64,000 bases of DNA from Patella vulgata. Its lineage: Eukaryota; Mollusca; Gastropoda; Patellidae. Positions 20,491 to 30,499 of this stretch are shown piece after piece. The notes beneath the pieces are model-generated. The model ran no database searches. It was not told the DNA's origin and worked only from the letters and a program-made list of their open reading frames with translations. The position numbers and the translations under genes are program-made. The stretch is taken from the NCBI RefSeq assembly GCF_932274485.2, contig NC_065881.2, positions 88,078,724 to 88,142,723 on the forward strand, given 5' to 3'. Position 1 is the first letter of the stretch, and the number at the start of each line of letters is the position of its first letter.

Positions 20491-20555
20491 TGATGTCATC
20501 CCTATCAGTGAATATTCACTAGTCCGCTACAGTCACTGATAGGGATGACATCGAT
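20490..20555. repeat. short hairpin, 20-bp perfect stem
   Basis: GATGTCATCCCTATCAGTGA (20492-20511) and its exact reverse complement TCACTGATAGGGATGACATC (about 20532-20551) flank a loop of about 20 bases. May be a tiny MITE or a structured site. Confidence 0.85.
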
Positions 20556-20811
20556 GCGTCTTAATGAGCTCCAAATATTAGCTTTTCTCCTCCTGCAAAT
20601 TAAATTCTAGAACATTTTTTTAAGCATTATAACAATAAATAAAGGCTTTTCAAGTCTATGTAGGTAAAATATATTTCCTAGTTAGTGAAAATGGGTATGT
20701 AATATGAGTAAAAGGCACCATTCTGCCTGGACTAGTAGCGGCTTATGCAAACAATGCACGCGCCATTAAGCCAATGATTGACACCCCCGTGAGGTGACGT
20801 CACTTGATAAA
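20556..20811. other. no feature seen
   Basis: Spacer between repeats. Confidence 0.35.
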
Positions 20812-21078
20812 GCAGAGATGGGTTTTAATTACGTCCACTCGACACAAACTAGGTCATTTCGGGATTAACATATGGTTCAATTTTATTTCAATAATTGGGT
20901 TGGATGTAGGGGTCTTTAGCAGTGGGAGGAAACCGGAGGACCCGGAGAAAACCCACGAGGTTGGACAGGCGACCCTACTCCTTGTCACGTACAACCGGGG
21001 AATCGAAACCACGCCAGTTGACAAATGACAGACCGTATGATACAGCGCGCACGTCCTAACCATTCAGCCACCCTCCAA
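20812..21078 (-). repeat. SINE-A, near full length, antisense
   Basis: AGAGATGGGTTTTAATTACGTCC (3' end), core, antisense box B (CAACCGGGGAATCGAAACC), and head GCGCACGTCCTAACCATTCAGCCACC. Confidence 0.92.
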
Positions 21079-21209
21079 CCCAACCTCTGTGAAACAGATT
21101 GTATATAGACACATAGATGCATGAATTAAAACAAAAATCTACAAAGTTGCATACGTATATCTGCAACGGTTTATGCACCTGAATAATAACGGTAGGCTAT
21201 ATCATACGT

Positions 21210-21586
21210 AATCTGATTACAATACAGATCTATATTTCGTTTCGGTTTTTTTATACTTTCGCTGGCCTACACTACATGAAGATCTGACCGGTTGTAGTGG
21301 AAGGTCGCGTCAGAGGTCATATGAGCGACTTTTAACCTATGACGTCAGATATTTGATTAAACAATCAGCGTTTATGTTTGTAGTGGGTTACCCACAGTTC
21401 CACGCTCCTCACGCAAAAAACTCGCAATAACAGACTGTTTCATTGGCTAATCCCTCACATCAACGAGAACACGGGTTATATAACAACTCTTCCAGATCCT
21501 AGTGTAGTAAAGACAAGTAAAACGAAATTTTGAACTATAAAAAAAAAAAAAATGAAACGAAGCAGGATCTGTGTTATAACCAGATT
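21210..21586 (-). mobile_element. MITE-M copy with both ends
   Basis: AATCTGATTACAATACAGATC at the left and GATCTGTGTTATAACCAGATT at the right. Includes a GGGTTACCCACAGTTCCACG segment missing from some copies. The internal order (ACATGAAGATCTGACCGG first, GATCCTAGTGTAGTAAAGAC last) shows it is antisense to the copies at 12.4, 16.5 and 31.3 kb. Confidence 0.9.
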
Positions 21587-21862
21587 ATATCAGACGCTAA
21601 GTTCCATCCAATAAAAGGCTATTCAACCCAGAATTAATTTGTCGGAAAGATTATAGAAGGTAAATTATGATATTATGTCATGTCTATTACAGGTCAAACT
21701 GAAAGCGTGTTTCATGCTGTGTTTTATATCATCATATGATATATATGTATATAGTAGGTCATGTAGCTATATAATATAACAGGTCAAATACCCCCATGCC
21801 AATAACAATCTAAGTTCGCTTCTTATCACTTACAGTCCCATGTTCATATAACAACTATGATA
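21587..21862. other. no feature seen
   Basis: AT-rich spacer with ATATGATATATATG-like words. Confidence 0.35.
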
Positions 21863-22560
21863 TGATTCTTTTTCTGGGGGGGGGGGGGGTACGTGGCTAA
21901 GTGGGTAAGACGCTGGCTCGCTAGCCTGGGGGGCGGGTGTTCGATTCCTGCATTTGCCGAAAAAGTTCATCAAGATTTTCCGGCGTGGTTTCCCCTTGTC
22001 AGTGATGCAGGACGGAGGGCCTGACATGGACAGCTGTCTAGTCGTTCGGATGAGACGAAAAACCGAGGTCCCGTGTGCAAATTGGCGTGCACGTAAAATA
22101 TCCCTTGGCAGTTGGAATTCGAATATAAGAGTAGACCGTAGCGCCGCTGCCCGAGCAAAATTTCCCTCATAGTACACTGTAAGGCGTATGCCCGTCTTCA
22201 TTAGCCCAGTTTAGGAGCAAAGCATTTCTTTTTCTGGGTCTTCAAAGTAATTTCCAGTGAGCCCTAGAGCTACTGTCGCCCAAAATACCAATGATCTACA
22301 GCATCATATAACAACTATAATACGATTCTTCCTCTGCGTCTTCAGTGAGCCCTAGAACTATTGTCATCGCACTCTACTTCTGTAAATATCCAAATACCAA
22401 TTCCATTTCAACTGCTCTGTATTACGTTTTCTAACAACTATGATATGATTCGTTCTATGCGTCTTCAGAGAAATGTTCAGTGAGTCGTAGAGCTTCTGTC
22501 GTCCAAAATACCAATTCCATTTCAACAGTTCTTTGTTACGTTTTCTAGCGTGGAGCCGAC
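21850..22560. repeat. ~110-200 bp tandem repeat interrupted by a SINE
   Basis: The series CATATAACAACTATGATATGATTC, GCGTCTTCAG, CAGTGAGCCCTAGAGCTACTGTC and CCAAAATACCAATTCCATTTCAAC recurs about three times (from 21846, 22307 and 22434). The first unit is split by the SINE-B insertion at 21879-22225. Confidence 0.75.
21879..22225 (+). repeat. SINE-B inserted in the tandem repeat, with target duplication
   Basis: Head TACGTGGCTAAGTGGGTAAG and GGGTGTTCGATTCCTGC, complete body to TTAGCCCAGTTTAGGAGCAAAG. TTCTTTTTCTGGG flanks it on both sides (21866-21878 and 22226-22238). The usual 3' end (GGACGTTAAACCCCATTTC) is missing, and a G run precedes the head. Confidence 0.85.
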
Positions 22561-22594
22561 GTATGAACGAGTAGACACCATTCCTGATCATGTA

Positions 22595-22789
22595 CTCCAC
22601 CCTGCATCACTGACAAGGGGACAAGGAAATTCTCGACCAACAGTTGGATCAGACCCAACAGATCCCTATTAGTTAGATAGTGTCATACCTTCTAATCCCG
22701 TCCTGGTCTACACCTGTGCCTCCAGGGTGGTGGTGGTCAATCTCAACAGATCGCTATTGGTTGGACAGGGCCATACCTTCTATTGGGTG
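22595..22789. other. spacer with SINE-B relic
   Basis: CCTGCATCACTGACAAGGGG near 22600 is a short SINE-B relic. A small direct repeat (CAGATCCCTATTAGTTAGA / CAGATCGCTATTGGTTGGAC) follows. Confidence 0.45.
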
Positions 22790-23030
22790 TTGGTGGCCTA
22801 GTGGTTTCAGGACTGTCATTGAATCAAGTGGCATGGTTTCGAATCCCTGCTTGTATGTGACAATGAGAATAGTCGCCTGTCAAACCCCGTAGATTTTCGG
22901 CGGGTTCTCGGATTTCCTCCCACTGCTAAAACTAAAATAAAATTGAACCATGTGTTAGTCCCGCAATGACCTAGTTTGTATCTAGTGGACGTTAACCCCC
23001 TCTCTCTCTCTCTCTCTCTCTCTCTCCGCC
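22790..23030 (+). repeat. SINE-A, older copy
   Basis: TTGGTGGCCTAGTGGTTTCAGG head (box-A-like), GGTTTCGAATCCCTGCTTG (box-B-like), diverged core, and CT tail 22998-23027. Downstream flank CGCCTCTTCAATACCAGCCA is shared with 19333. Confidence 0.88.
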
Positions 23031-23298
23031 TCTTCAATACCAGCCACATAGTATAGGTTTCATGGTGATTACTGCCAGCTTCACCTATAGCATGAAATAT
23101 GTGGTAATAATCACCTGTAATTTGATAATAGACACTTATAATTCATAAAGCTAAAACTGTTCTATAATTCAACTGTGGGATTCATAAAGTCGGTAATCTA
23201 TTATATGATACATTGATTGATATAGCCGCTAAATTCCAACAGAATTAATCCAAATGATAATTGTGTGTTGTTCGGGTTTCGCCTTTACATTAATTTTG
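23031..23298. other. no feature seen
   Basis: AT-rich spacer. Confidence 0.35.
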
Positions 23299-23568
23299 GA
23301 GAGAGAGAGAGAGAGAGGGAGAGGGGTAACCTCCACTCGACACAAACTAGGTCATTTCGGGATTAACACATGGTTCAATTTTATTTCAATAATTCGATTG
23401 CACGTAGGGGTCTTTAGCAGTGGGAGGAAACCGGAGGACCTGTAGAAAACCCACGAGGTTGGACCCTACTCCTTGTCACGTTCAACCGCGGAATCGAAAC
23501 CATACGCCGGTTGACTCAATGACAGGCCTTATAACTCAGCGCGCACATAACCATTCGGCCATACCCCC
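23299..23568 (-). repeat. SINE-A, full length, antisense
   Basis: GA tail 23299-23325, GTAACCTCCACTCGACACAAAC, full core, antisense box B (CAACCGCGGAATCGAAACC), head ACATAACCATTCGGCCATACC, then a C run. Confidence 0.92.
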
Positions 23569-23711
23569 CCCCCCCAACATTAATTCTGGTGTAATGTTAA
23601 TTTATAATGGTGGAATTGCTGTCAAAAGAATTATGTATCACTAAAAGTGAAATCTATAGCAAAGAATTATATTTATTTTTATTTGTGCGCGTAAGAAAGG
23701 ATTGGGTGATA

Positions 23712-23870
23712 AATAAAATCTCCTACTCGTCTTTTTTGATTTTAAAAAATATCAACACTCGTCGATAAAGTAAAACACTCGCCGATAAGGTAAAAAAAAG
23801 CCGAATTTACTTTATCGACTTGTGTGTTGATATTTTTTGAAATAAAAAGACTCGTAGTTGATTCTTTATA
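23712..23870. mobile_element. foldback element with ~50-bp inverted arms
   Basis: Arm 1 includes ACTCGTCTTTTTTGATTTTA, then AAAATATCAACACTCGTCGA and TAAAGTAAA. Arm 2, read in reverse complement, is ACGAGTCTTTTTATTTCAAA, AAATATCAACACACAAGTCG, ATAAAGTAAA. The loop contains another ACACTCGCCGATAAGGTAAA unit. Non-coding, MITE-like. Confidence 0.8.
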
Positions 23871-24427
23871 TATGCAAAGTCTTGTGTTTCTAGATCAAAC
23901 ATATATGTCTTAAACAGTGATTGAAAGGTGAGTTAATTCTTAGCTGAAGTCTAAGAATGCTTTGTGAACTTGGGGCCAGGAATCACTATTAGTAAGTGCA
24001 GTGGTACCAGCAAAACAAAACCAATAAGAACAAATCTCCGCAAACAAAATAAAACTTCAGAGAACTGTGCCCGAAACCCCTAGCTTGAATTATTCGCTGT
24101 GAAACCTCATCGACAATTCAATAGAATACTTCATAGAAAGCTGATCACATAACTTCTAGAGAGATATTGCTGCGGGGAAATACATTAATACAGAAATAGA
24201 GTAATCTATATGCCTGATGAAACCCCCGGGGTGGGTGAAAGCTCTAGCGAAGGTGAAATGGATGTTTTTCACTCTAAAACTTCATATTTGTATATACCAT
24301 GTACGCCGTCGGCAAACAGCAGTCGTTTAAACAAAAATAAAACAAAATCTAAAATTCCCTACACCGTAATGTTGAAAACAGAACAGGGCCATAATGGTAG
24401 AGTAACCCACCGCCAGCTTCAAACGAA
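23871..24427. other. gene-free stretch
   Basis: A frame at 24210-24611 runs into a SINE-B relic and has no supporting features. No exon accepted. Confidence 0.4.
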
Positions 24428-24625
24428 AAGAAATGAAATAAGCTTTAACGTCGTACTATTCCGCAAAGACTGGGCTAACGAAGCAATGAGGATTTTTTTC
24501 CGGACAGTGGCAATACGACTTATTCTTGTTTCGAATTCCAATTGCCAAGGGTTTTTTAATTTCGTTTTTACTTCACATCCGAACTATCCTTTGCCAGGCC
24601 CTCTGGTCTGAAAACCCCCATGAAA
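24428..24625 (-). repeat. SINE-B, diverged, antisense
   Basis: AAATGAAATAAGCTTTAACGTCG, GACTGGGCTAACGAAG, TCGAATTCCAATTGCCAAGGG, CTTTGCCAGGCCCTC. The head half is replaced by unrelated sequence. Confidence 0.8.
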
Positions 24626-25004
24626 TTTCTGGTCCATCACCGAGTTCCATCAAGGAACCACCGCGGTCCCGAAACTTCAAACGAAGGAAATTGTATAAGA
24701 CACTCTGTCGTTTAATTAATGGTGTGTTCCTGTCTCGACACACCAAGCTTAACATAAAGTAACACAAATCTGGTCGCGAAGAACTTGTCCAATAATTAAT
24801 GAAAGTGCTACCACCGGATCTGTCCTTTTCAATACTTTCTCTTGACCTGAACCAAGAACATTGAGAGATTGTGTGTGTGTGATGGTGTGGGGGTGGGGGT
24901 GGGGGACACGGCTTCGTAATCAACACTTTTTAACTCTCTCTGCTGAGATCCAACTGTTCATGGAGGACACGAATTACTTTTTAAAGGGCCTATAGCTCTA
25001 TTCT
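24626..25004. other. gene-free stretch
   Basis: Contains a GTGTGTG and GGGGGTGGGGG low-complexity part at 24870-24905. No exon. Confidence 0.4.
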
Positions 25005-25110
25005 ATGAAACCTTCAAGGGCCTAACAGCACATATTTATTTAATATGAATGTGATTTATATTCAACGTTTACATTTTAAACCCAATTATGTTCGGTGAAA
25101 CGGAGATAGT
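25005..25110 (-). repeat. repeat R4 fragment
   Basis: TTTAATATGAATGTGATTTATAT, ATTCAACGTTTACATTTTAAAC and ATTATGTTCGGTGAAA match the middle of R4. A further R4 piece lies at 25410-25452 (TCTTAAATATTGGATATTAGGAGCCCA), so R4 here may be rearranged around the SINE at 25129. Confidence 0.55.
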
Positions 25111-25116
25111 TTACGC

Positions 25117-25277
25117 CTGGTTAGTTACTCCTGTTTCCTCCCACTGCTAAAGACCCCTATGCGCAAGCGAATTATTGAAATAAAATTAAACCATATGTTA
25201 GTCCCGAAATGGCCTAGTTTGTGTCGAGTGGACGTTAAACCCCATTTCTCTCTCTCTCTCTCTCTCTGGTTAGTTAC
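25117..25277 (+). repeat. SINE-A, 5'-truncated, with 12-bp target duplication
   Basis: Body 25129-25265 starts inside the core (TCCTGTTTCCTCCCACTGC) and ends in a CT tail. CTGGTTAGTTAC stands directly before (25117-25128) and directly after (25266-25277). This is a clear sign of insertion by target-primed reverse transcription that stopped early. The 3' region is otherwise intact. Confidence 0.93.
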
Positions 25278-25455
25278 AATTTTTTCGTTTATGAAACAGC
25301 CATTGCTAATATCTTCTGCATTGTCTTGTGAGATATCTTTTACATTGCTCATTACAAATGGCTTCCGGAACCACAGACATACACGACTCGTGTACTGATT
25401 TTGTAATGTTCATTGTGTCTTAAATATTGGATATTAGGAGCCCATGTTTTCACGA

Positions 25456-25765
25456 CAAAATAACAACAACAGTATCGATTGAAATGGACTAATATTAAAT
25501 TTTAACTCGTGTTTTAATTCCGAATGTTATGGACAATATTGAGTATTGCGTTAGAAGTTTAACTCCTTTAAATTAAATGTACTTTATGTTGTCTATACCA
25601 TTGGTTATGCTTACAAAACCCATATCTTGTGTACTTATAAGAATTCAATTAGGTCTAACGACAGCTGCTTGTCGTGGACACACTCAAGGGTTGTACTTTT
25701 AATTTTGAGATATTAAAAAAACGAGGTACACATTCCGCCTAAGTCTTTGAAGGGTATTTGAGGAC
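25456..25765. other. gene-free stretch
   Basis: AT-rich, nothing recognised. Confidence 0.4.
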
Positions 25766-25767
25766 AG

Positions 25768-25890
25768 AAATGAAATGAAATGCCTTCCGTAACAAAGTAG
25801 ATAGACAGCTGGATTACTGAAGACTGGCAAGGCCATACGGGCTGCTATGAGGGAAATTTTGCTCGGACAGCGGCGCCACAGCCTACCCAC
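25768..25890 (-). repeat. SINE-B 3' part, diverged, antisense
   Basis: AAATGAAATGAAATGCC, TACTGAAGACTGGCAAGGCC, GCTATGAGGGAAATTTTGCTCG, ACAGCGGCGCCACAGCCTAC. Confidence 0.8.
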
Positions 25891-25960
25891 ATTTCGCATT
25901 ACATCTGTTTGTTTTGGGTGCACCTCAACTACTACATGAACATTACCAATATAATAAACT

Positions 25961-26105
25961 CGGGTCAAATTATACGACATTGTTTTACCAAGCAGGTCAA
26001 ATTATACGGCATTATGTTACCAAGCAGTTCAAATTATACGGCATTATGTTACCAAGCAGGTCAAATTATATAATATTGTTTTACCCAACAGGTCAACTTA
26101 TACAA
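25961..26105. repeat. 32-bp minisatellite, ~4.5 units
   Basis: Unit GTCAAATTATACGGCATTAT followed by GTTACCAAGCAG, at about 25965, 25997, 26028 and 26060, with drift at the ends. Confidence 0.92.
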
Positions 26106-26284
26106 TAGTGTTCTACTAATCGATGAAGACCCCCCGCAGGTATCTCCTTTAAGTACAACCGTGTTATGTTGCTTATAATCCAGAATACGTTTACGGATCT
26201 ACCACTTTTATATACCAACTGATTTAATAACACTTGCCACGTGGACATTGTCTACATCTTGAATGAATGGTTGGATAAAATGGA

Positions 26285-26465
26285 CTTTAAAAACTGCTAC
26301 TGTTCTGCACCAAACCGACTAATGATGACAGAGGTACACCATGGTATGAGGGGCTGGCTGTCCCCTAAAATTCGTGTTTTCGCCCACTCTTTGACTCATC
26401 CCAACTGCCAATGGTTATTTAACGTGCACGGATGAACTTTGATTTTTGTTCCATACGAACGACGA
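26285..26465 (-). repeat. SINE-B, diverged fragment, antisense
   Basis: TGCTACTGTTCTGCACCAAACC, CTAATGATGACAGAGG, CAACTGCCAATGGTTATTTAACG, TTTTTGTTCCATACGAACGACG. Confidence 0.75.
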
Positions 26466-26529
26466 GATGTGTTTCCCTGTCCCACTGAACAGTTGGGGGG
26501 GGGGGGGAGGGATAACGACATAGACTAAT

Positions 26530-26744
26530 TACATGACGAATGGCTGATAACATATATACTAACGCCACAGACACTACTGACATATATACAAATGGCATAC
26601 AGGATAATGATATAGAGCCTCATGCCATAGAGACTAATGACATAGAGACTAATGACATATACAAATGCCATAGAGACTAATGACATAGAGACTAATGACA
26701 TAGTGACTAATGATATAGAGACCAGCGATAATGAGGCTAATAAC
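26530..26744. repeat. 15-bp minisatellite (GACATAGAGACTAAT)
   Basis: At least ten drifting units, best preserved at 26615-26715. It abuts the left end of the 124-bp MITE. Confidence 0.9.
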
Positions 26745-26868
26745 TAATCAAAAACACACTTTTATGGAATAAAAATTACTATGGTTTAATGTTGACAGCC
26801 ACATCTCCATATTGATGCCTAATATTCTTTGAATTAATTGTTATTCCATAAAAGTGTGTTTTTGATTA
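26745..26868. mobile_element. 124-bp MITE with perfect 28-bp inverted ends
   Basis: 26745-26772 (TAATCAAAAACACACTTTTA then TGGAATAA) is the exact reverse complement of 26841-26868. Interior of 68 bases, non-coding. The perfect ends suggest a young copy or strong pairing by gene conversion. Confidence 0.9.
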
Positions 26869-27266
26869 TGTTCCAATTACTTAATGTCATTCAAAGAATA
26901 GGCTAATGACTAATAACTACATTAAAACCGTTAACATGCGTTATAAAAAATTAGATTGCTTTCGTTATTAAAATCCCTAGAAAAAAAAAAGATTAGTTCC
27001 GAGATTTCATAAGACAGCACTAATCCTACTGGGTCATCATGTACCGAATGAAAGAGGGCGTAATGACCCCAATCGCCTGATGTCACTGACCTATATTTAT
27101 AATTCCTTTAATCACGAGGACGCCATGTTCCAGATTGGCTCTTGGCTAGAATTTGTGTGGTGATTTGAGTGGATTTATTGTTTATTGATTAATCTTCCAG
27201 CTCTTACATCAATCAATTTGATTAAAACAGTTGTCGCTATCAGCCTGAATTTGTGGGTGTGGTATT
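26869..27266. other. gene-free stretch
   Basis: No exon or known repeat. Confidence 0.4.
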
Positions 27267-27267
27267 C

Positions 27268-27603
27268 AGGAGCCATGGTAGCTCAGTGGATAAGACGCTG
27301 GCTCGCTGGGCTGGAGATCACGTGTTCAATCCCTGCATTGGCCGAGAAAGTTCATCGGGATGTTCCGACGTGGTTTCCCCTTGTCAGGGGTGCAGGACGG
27401 AGGGCTTGACAAGGGCAGCTGTCTAGTCGTTCGGAGGGGACGAAAAACCGAGGTCCCATGTATATATTGGCGTGCACGTGAAAGATCCCTTGGCAGTTGG
27501 AATTCGATATAGGAGTAGGCCAGAGTGCCGCTGCCCGGGCAAAATTTCCCTCATAGCACACTATATGGCGTATGCCCGTCTTCATTAGCCCAGGTTAGGA
27601 GCA
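27268..27603 (+). repeat. SINE-B, near full length
   Basis: Head AGCCATGGTAGCTCAGTGGAT (box A, close to a tRNA consensus), ATCACGTGTTCAATCCCTGC (box B), complete body to TCATTAGCCCAGGTTAGGAGC. The 3' end after GCAG is missing. Confidence 0.92.
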
Positions 27604-27805
27604 GGACAAGCAGAGACTGGTGGTGAATGTTTTTGTTTTATATATACATGTAATAACATTATTGCTACTGTGTGTATTGTGTGTGGTGTCCGCGGGTTTG
27701 GCTTGTGTTTTTATGCGTGGTGATGTCCTCCTGGACTTATGAGTATCTATCCAAACCTCCCTACGACAAGGCAACATACATTCCATACTAGTATTTAATA
27801 CATCG

Positions 27806-28110
27806 CAGAGAGAGAGGGAGAGAGAGAGAGAGAGAGGGAGAGAGAGAGAGAGAGAGAGATTGGCTTTAACGTCCATTCGACACAAACCGGGTCATTTAGG
27901 GTCTAACATGGTTTAATTTTTTTCAATAATTCGCTTGCGCGTAGGGGTCTTTAGCAGTGGGTGGAAACCGGAGGACCCGGAGAACACCCACAAGGTTGGG
28001 CAGGCAACCCTACTCCTTGTCACGTACAACCGGGGAATCGAAACCACGCCAGCTGACTCAATGACAGACCTTATGATACACGTGCTAACTATTCGGCCAT
28101 CCGACCCCCT
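27806..28110 (-). repeat. SINE-A, full length, antisense, long GA tail
   Basis: GA tail 27806-27860, ATTGGCTTTAACGTCCATTCG, full core, antisense box B (CAACCGGGGAATCGAAACC), head ACGTGCTAACTATTCGGCCATCC. Confidence 0.93.
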
Positions 28111-28117
28111 ACGACAT

Positions 28118-28235
28118 TGCAACAAACATTTCATACCAGTGTCTATTACATCGGAGCTACGATATCGCATCATACATTTCATACCAGTGTCTATTACATC
28201 GGAGCTACGATATCGCATCATACATTTCATACGAG
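28118..28235. repeat. tandem repeat, ~56-bp unit
   Basis: TTTCATACCAGTGTCTATTAC, ATCGGAGCTACGATATCGCATC, ATACATTTCATAC appears twice in full (from about 28128 and 28184), flanked by partial units. The unit echoes the sequence at 27770-27795 (CATACATTCCATACTAGTAT), across the SINE. Confidence 0.85.
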
Positions 28236-28263
28236 AAAATAAACCACATGTTTAAGACTGTAA

Positions 28264-28592
28264 TGCCCCCGTCAGAACGGGGTGGCGCCCTTACTGCGCT
28301 GCTGCCACCGTACGGCGACCAGAAAATGCACAAGGTCGCCGGCAAACGTAAACACAACACGCGAAAATGCCCCAAACAATTAAAATCTCGAAAAAAGTCG
28401 TGTTCTCATATATAGCTTTCCAGTTCAAATCACTCAAACCAAACGCCATGACTCGGCGATCATTGGCGACAATTGTGACCACAGCACGATAGCTGGCGTT
28501 TCCACGCTTATGGCGATCTTAACGCGCTCTAAAACCATTTTCCGTCGCCGTAGCAGCGAAGTACGGACGCCACTCTGGTCTGACGGGGGTAT
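28264..28592. mobile_element. MITE with ~45-bp imperfect inverted ends (CCCCCGTCAGA)
   Basis: Left CCCCCGTCAGAACGGGGTGGCG, TTACTGCGCTGCTGCCACCG; right (reverse complement) CCCCCGTCAGACCAGAGTGGCG, TACTTCGCTGCTACGGCGACGG. Higher GC than the neighbourhood, no transposase. Confidence 0.8.
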
Positions 28593-28607
28593 TAGGGGCA
28601 CTCACTA

Positions 28608-28860
28608 AGTCTGGCTCACAACCTGTCGAACGTGTTTTGACACGCATGCGTCGCAGGGATTGCTAGCTAGCAGATCACTTGCAAGAAACCCGGCGAAATC
28701 TTTGTATATATGGCAGGACCAACAAGTCTCTATGGCCAGTCTGCGATCTTCTACGTTGTAAACACACGCAAGTGACGCGTAAATCACACGCACGAGTTTA
28801 CTAAAATATTCACCCCGTAGACTACCTGTAGTAACATGAACGACAGGTTGTGAGCTAGGC
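28608..28860. mobile_element. MITE-like element with GCTCACAACCTGTCG ends
   Basis: Left GGCTCACAACCTGTCGAACG (28613-28632), right, in reverse complement, GCTCACAACCTGTCGTTCATG. About 245 bp, non-coding, adjacent to the previous MITE. Confidence 0.75.
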
Positions 28861-29204
28861 TAAATAGGTTCCGTCTCTACCCCAAATTGTCGTTTTATTG
28901 ATGATATTTCCCCTCCACGACACCTAATTGCGTTTTGATTGGATTAGAGAGAGAAAGTGGATAACCTACTTTATATTTACGGTTGATGTATTATATCGAA
29001 TTCCCTATAACTCCCGGTGATACCAGTTGTTGATATAATTATTATAGATCATCGATAAATCATTCTTGTCATCCGGCAATAATTTCATTATCTTGTAGTA
29101 CAGAACAAAAACATACACCATAATACGATATTCATTAGAAATATTTTATAACTGTGAGTGTGTGTAGGTGGTGAGTTGGGGTCTAACGGAGGGTGGAAGG
29201 GGTG
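28861..29204. other. gene-free stretch
   Basis: AT-rich, nothing recognised. Confidence 0.4.
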
Positions 29205-29206
29205 GG

Positions 29207-29440
29207 TGGTCACGGTAGCTAAGTGGGTAAGACGCTGGCTCGCTAGTCTGGAGGTCGGGTGTTCGATCCCTGTATTGACAGAGAAAGTTCATCCAGATTT
29301 TCCGGCGTGGCCCTCCCTTGTCAGTGATGCAGGTGAGAGGGCTGACAAGGACAGTTGTCTAGTAATTAGGATGGGGCTAAAAACCGAGGTCCCGCGTACA
29401 CATTTGCGAGCACGTAAAAGATCCCTTGACAATCGAAACA
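29207..29440 (+). repeat. SINE-B, 5' two thirds
   Basis: Head GGTCACGGTAGCTAAGTGGG, GGTCGGGTGTTCGATCCCTG, body to GCACGTAAAAGATCCCTTGAC. The 3' third is missing. Confidence 0.92.
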
Positions 29441-29767
29441 AATAAAATAAATTGAAAGTAGTCTTACGGAGTGAAATCAGTGGTAATTCACAATAATCAA
29501 TTCAGGAAGTAAGGACGGACAGATGGAGGCGACAACCATATACGACCACATTTCCACACATACAAAAGAAATGTAGTTACTTACTGTAAATTCAATCAAA
29601 GATGTCAATTAGGATAGTAAGCTAGAGGATAGTACATAACCCATTATATGTATAATCTTGACAGTCTCATCAATATTTATCTCCAGATAGCCTACAGTTA
29701 CTTTCTACTCAATCTAAAATCATATTGAATTATCTGTTCATATACCCATTAGGCTTAAAGCGCTTCT

Positions 29768-29771
<4 letters not shown>
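29441..29771. other. gene-free stretch
   Basis: AT-rich, nothing recognised. Confidence 0.4.

Positions 29772-29835
<64 letters not shown>
29772..29835. repeat. (TA)n microsatellite, ~32 units
   Basis: Uninterrupted AT dinucleotide tract of 64 bases, self-complementary. Confidence 0.97.
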
Positions 29836-29837
<2 letters not shown>

Positions 29838-29892
29838 TCAGAGTTTATGACTTTTTATGATGGATTATTCGAGGTATGAGATATGGAAGAAC

Positions 29893-30495
29893 AAACAGCT
29901 CTTTATTCAATGTTCTTAGTCCTTATTTCTTAATTCATAGTCCTTAATTCTTATTTCGTCATCAACACATTACAAATCAGACATTTGTCATATCAGATTT
30001 GTAAAATGTATTTTAACTTTATTTTAATATAAAAATAAAATTTATTTTAGAAAATCAAAAGTTAGCCTAAATTGACATTTCATCAGAGAAATACAACGAA
30101 AAACACATCTAGAACAACACATTTCTAAATACAAATCTCCAAATACAAATCTTACAAAACATTTCTCCAAAAACATTTCTTCAATAACATTTCTCCAAAA
30201 ACATTTCTCGAAATTCATCGAACCGGGACATTATGACGACATGAGCGGAAATCAACCTGGCATACAATAAGTCACCATACAATAATGGGGAATCGAGCAA
30301 GCATATACACAATAAGAAAAATCGCTCGATGACCGTGACTTGTTTGTAAAACAAATAATGATTTTAAGATATACAAATATTAATTTTAGTGTACAAATGT
30401 CGAAATACGACAACAAATGAAGAAATAAGAATTAAGGACTATGAATTAAGAACGAAGAATCAAGAACACAGAATAAAGAGCTCTTTGGACTTCCA
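29893..30495. mobile_element. foldback element, ~80-bp inverted arms
   Basis: Left arm (29893-29975): AACAGCTCTTTATTCAATGTTC, TTCTTAATTCATAGTCCTTA, ATTCTTATTTCGTCATCAAC. Right arm (30405-30490) is its reverse complement with mismatches. The interior has a run of 15-18 bp units AACATTTCTCCAAAA (30120-30215). The outer sequence TTTTTATGATGGATTATT is repeated directly at 29852 and 30516. Confidence 0.75.
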
Positions 30496-30499
30496 TAAT

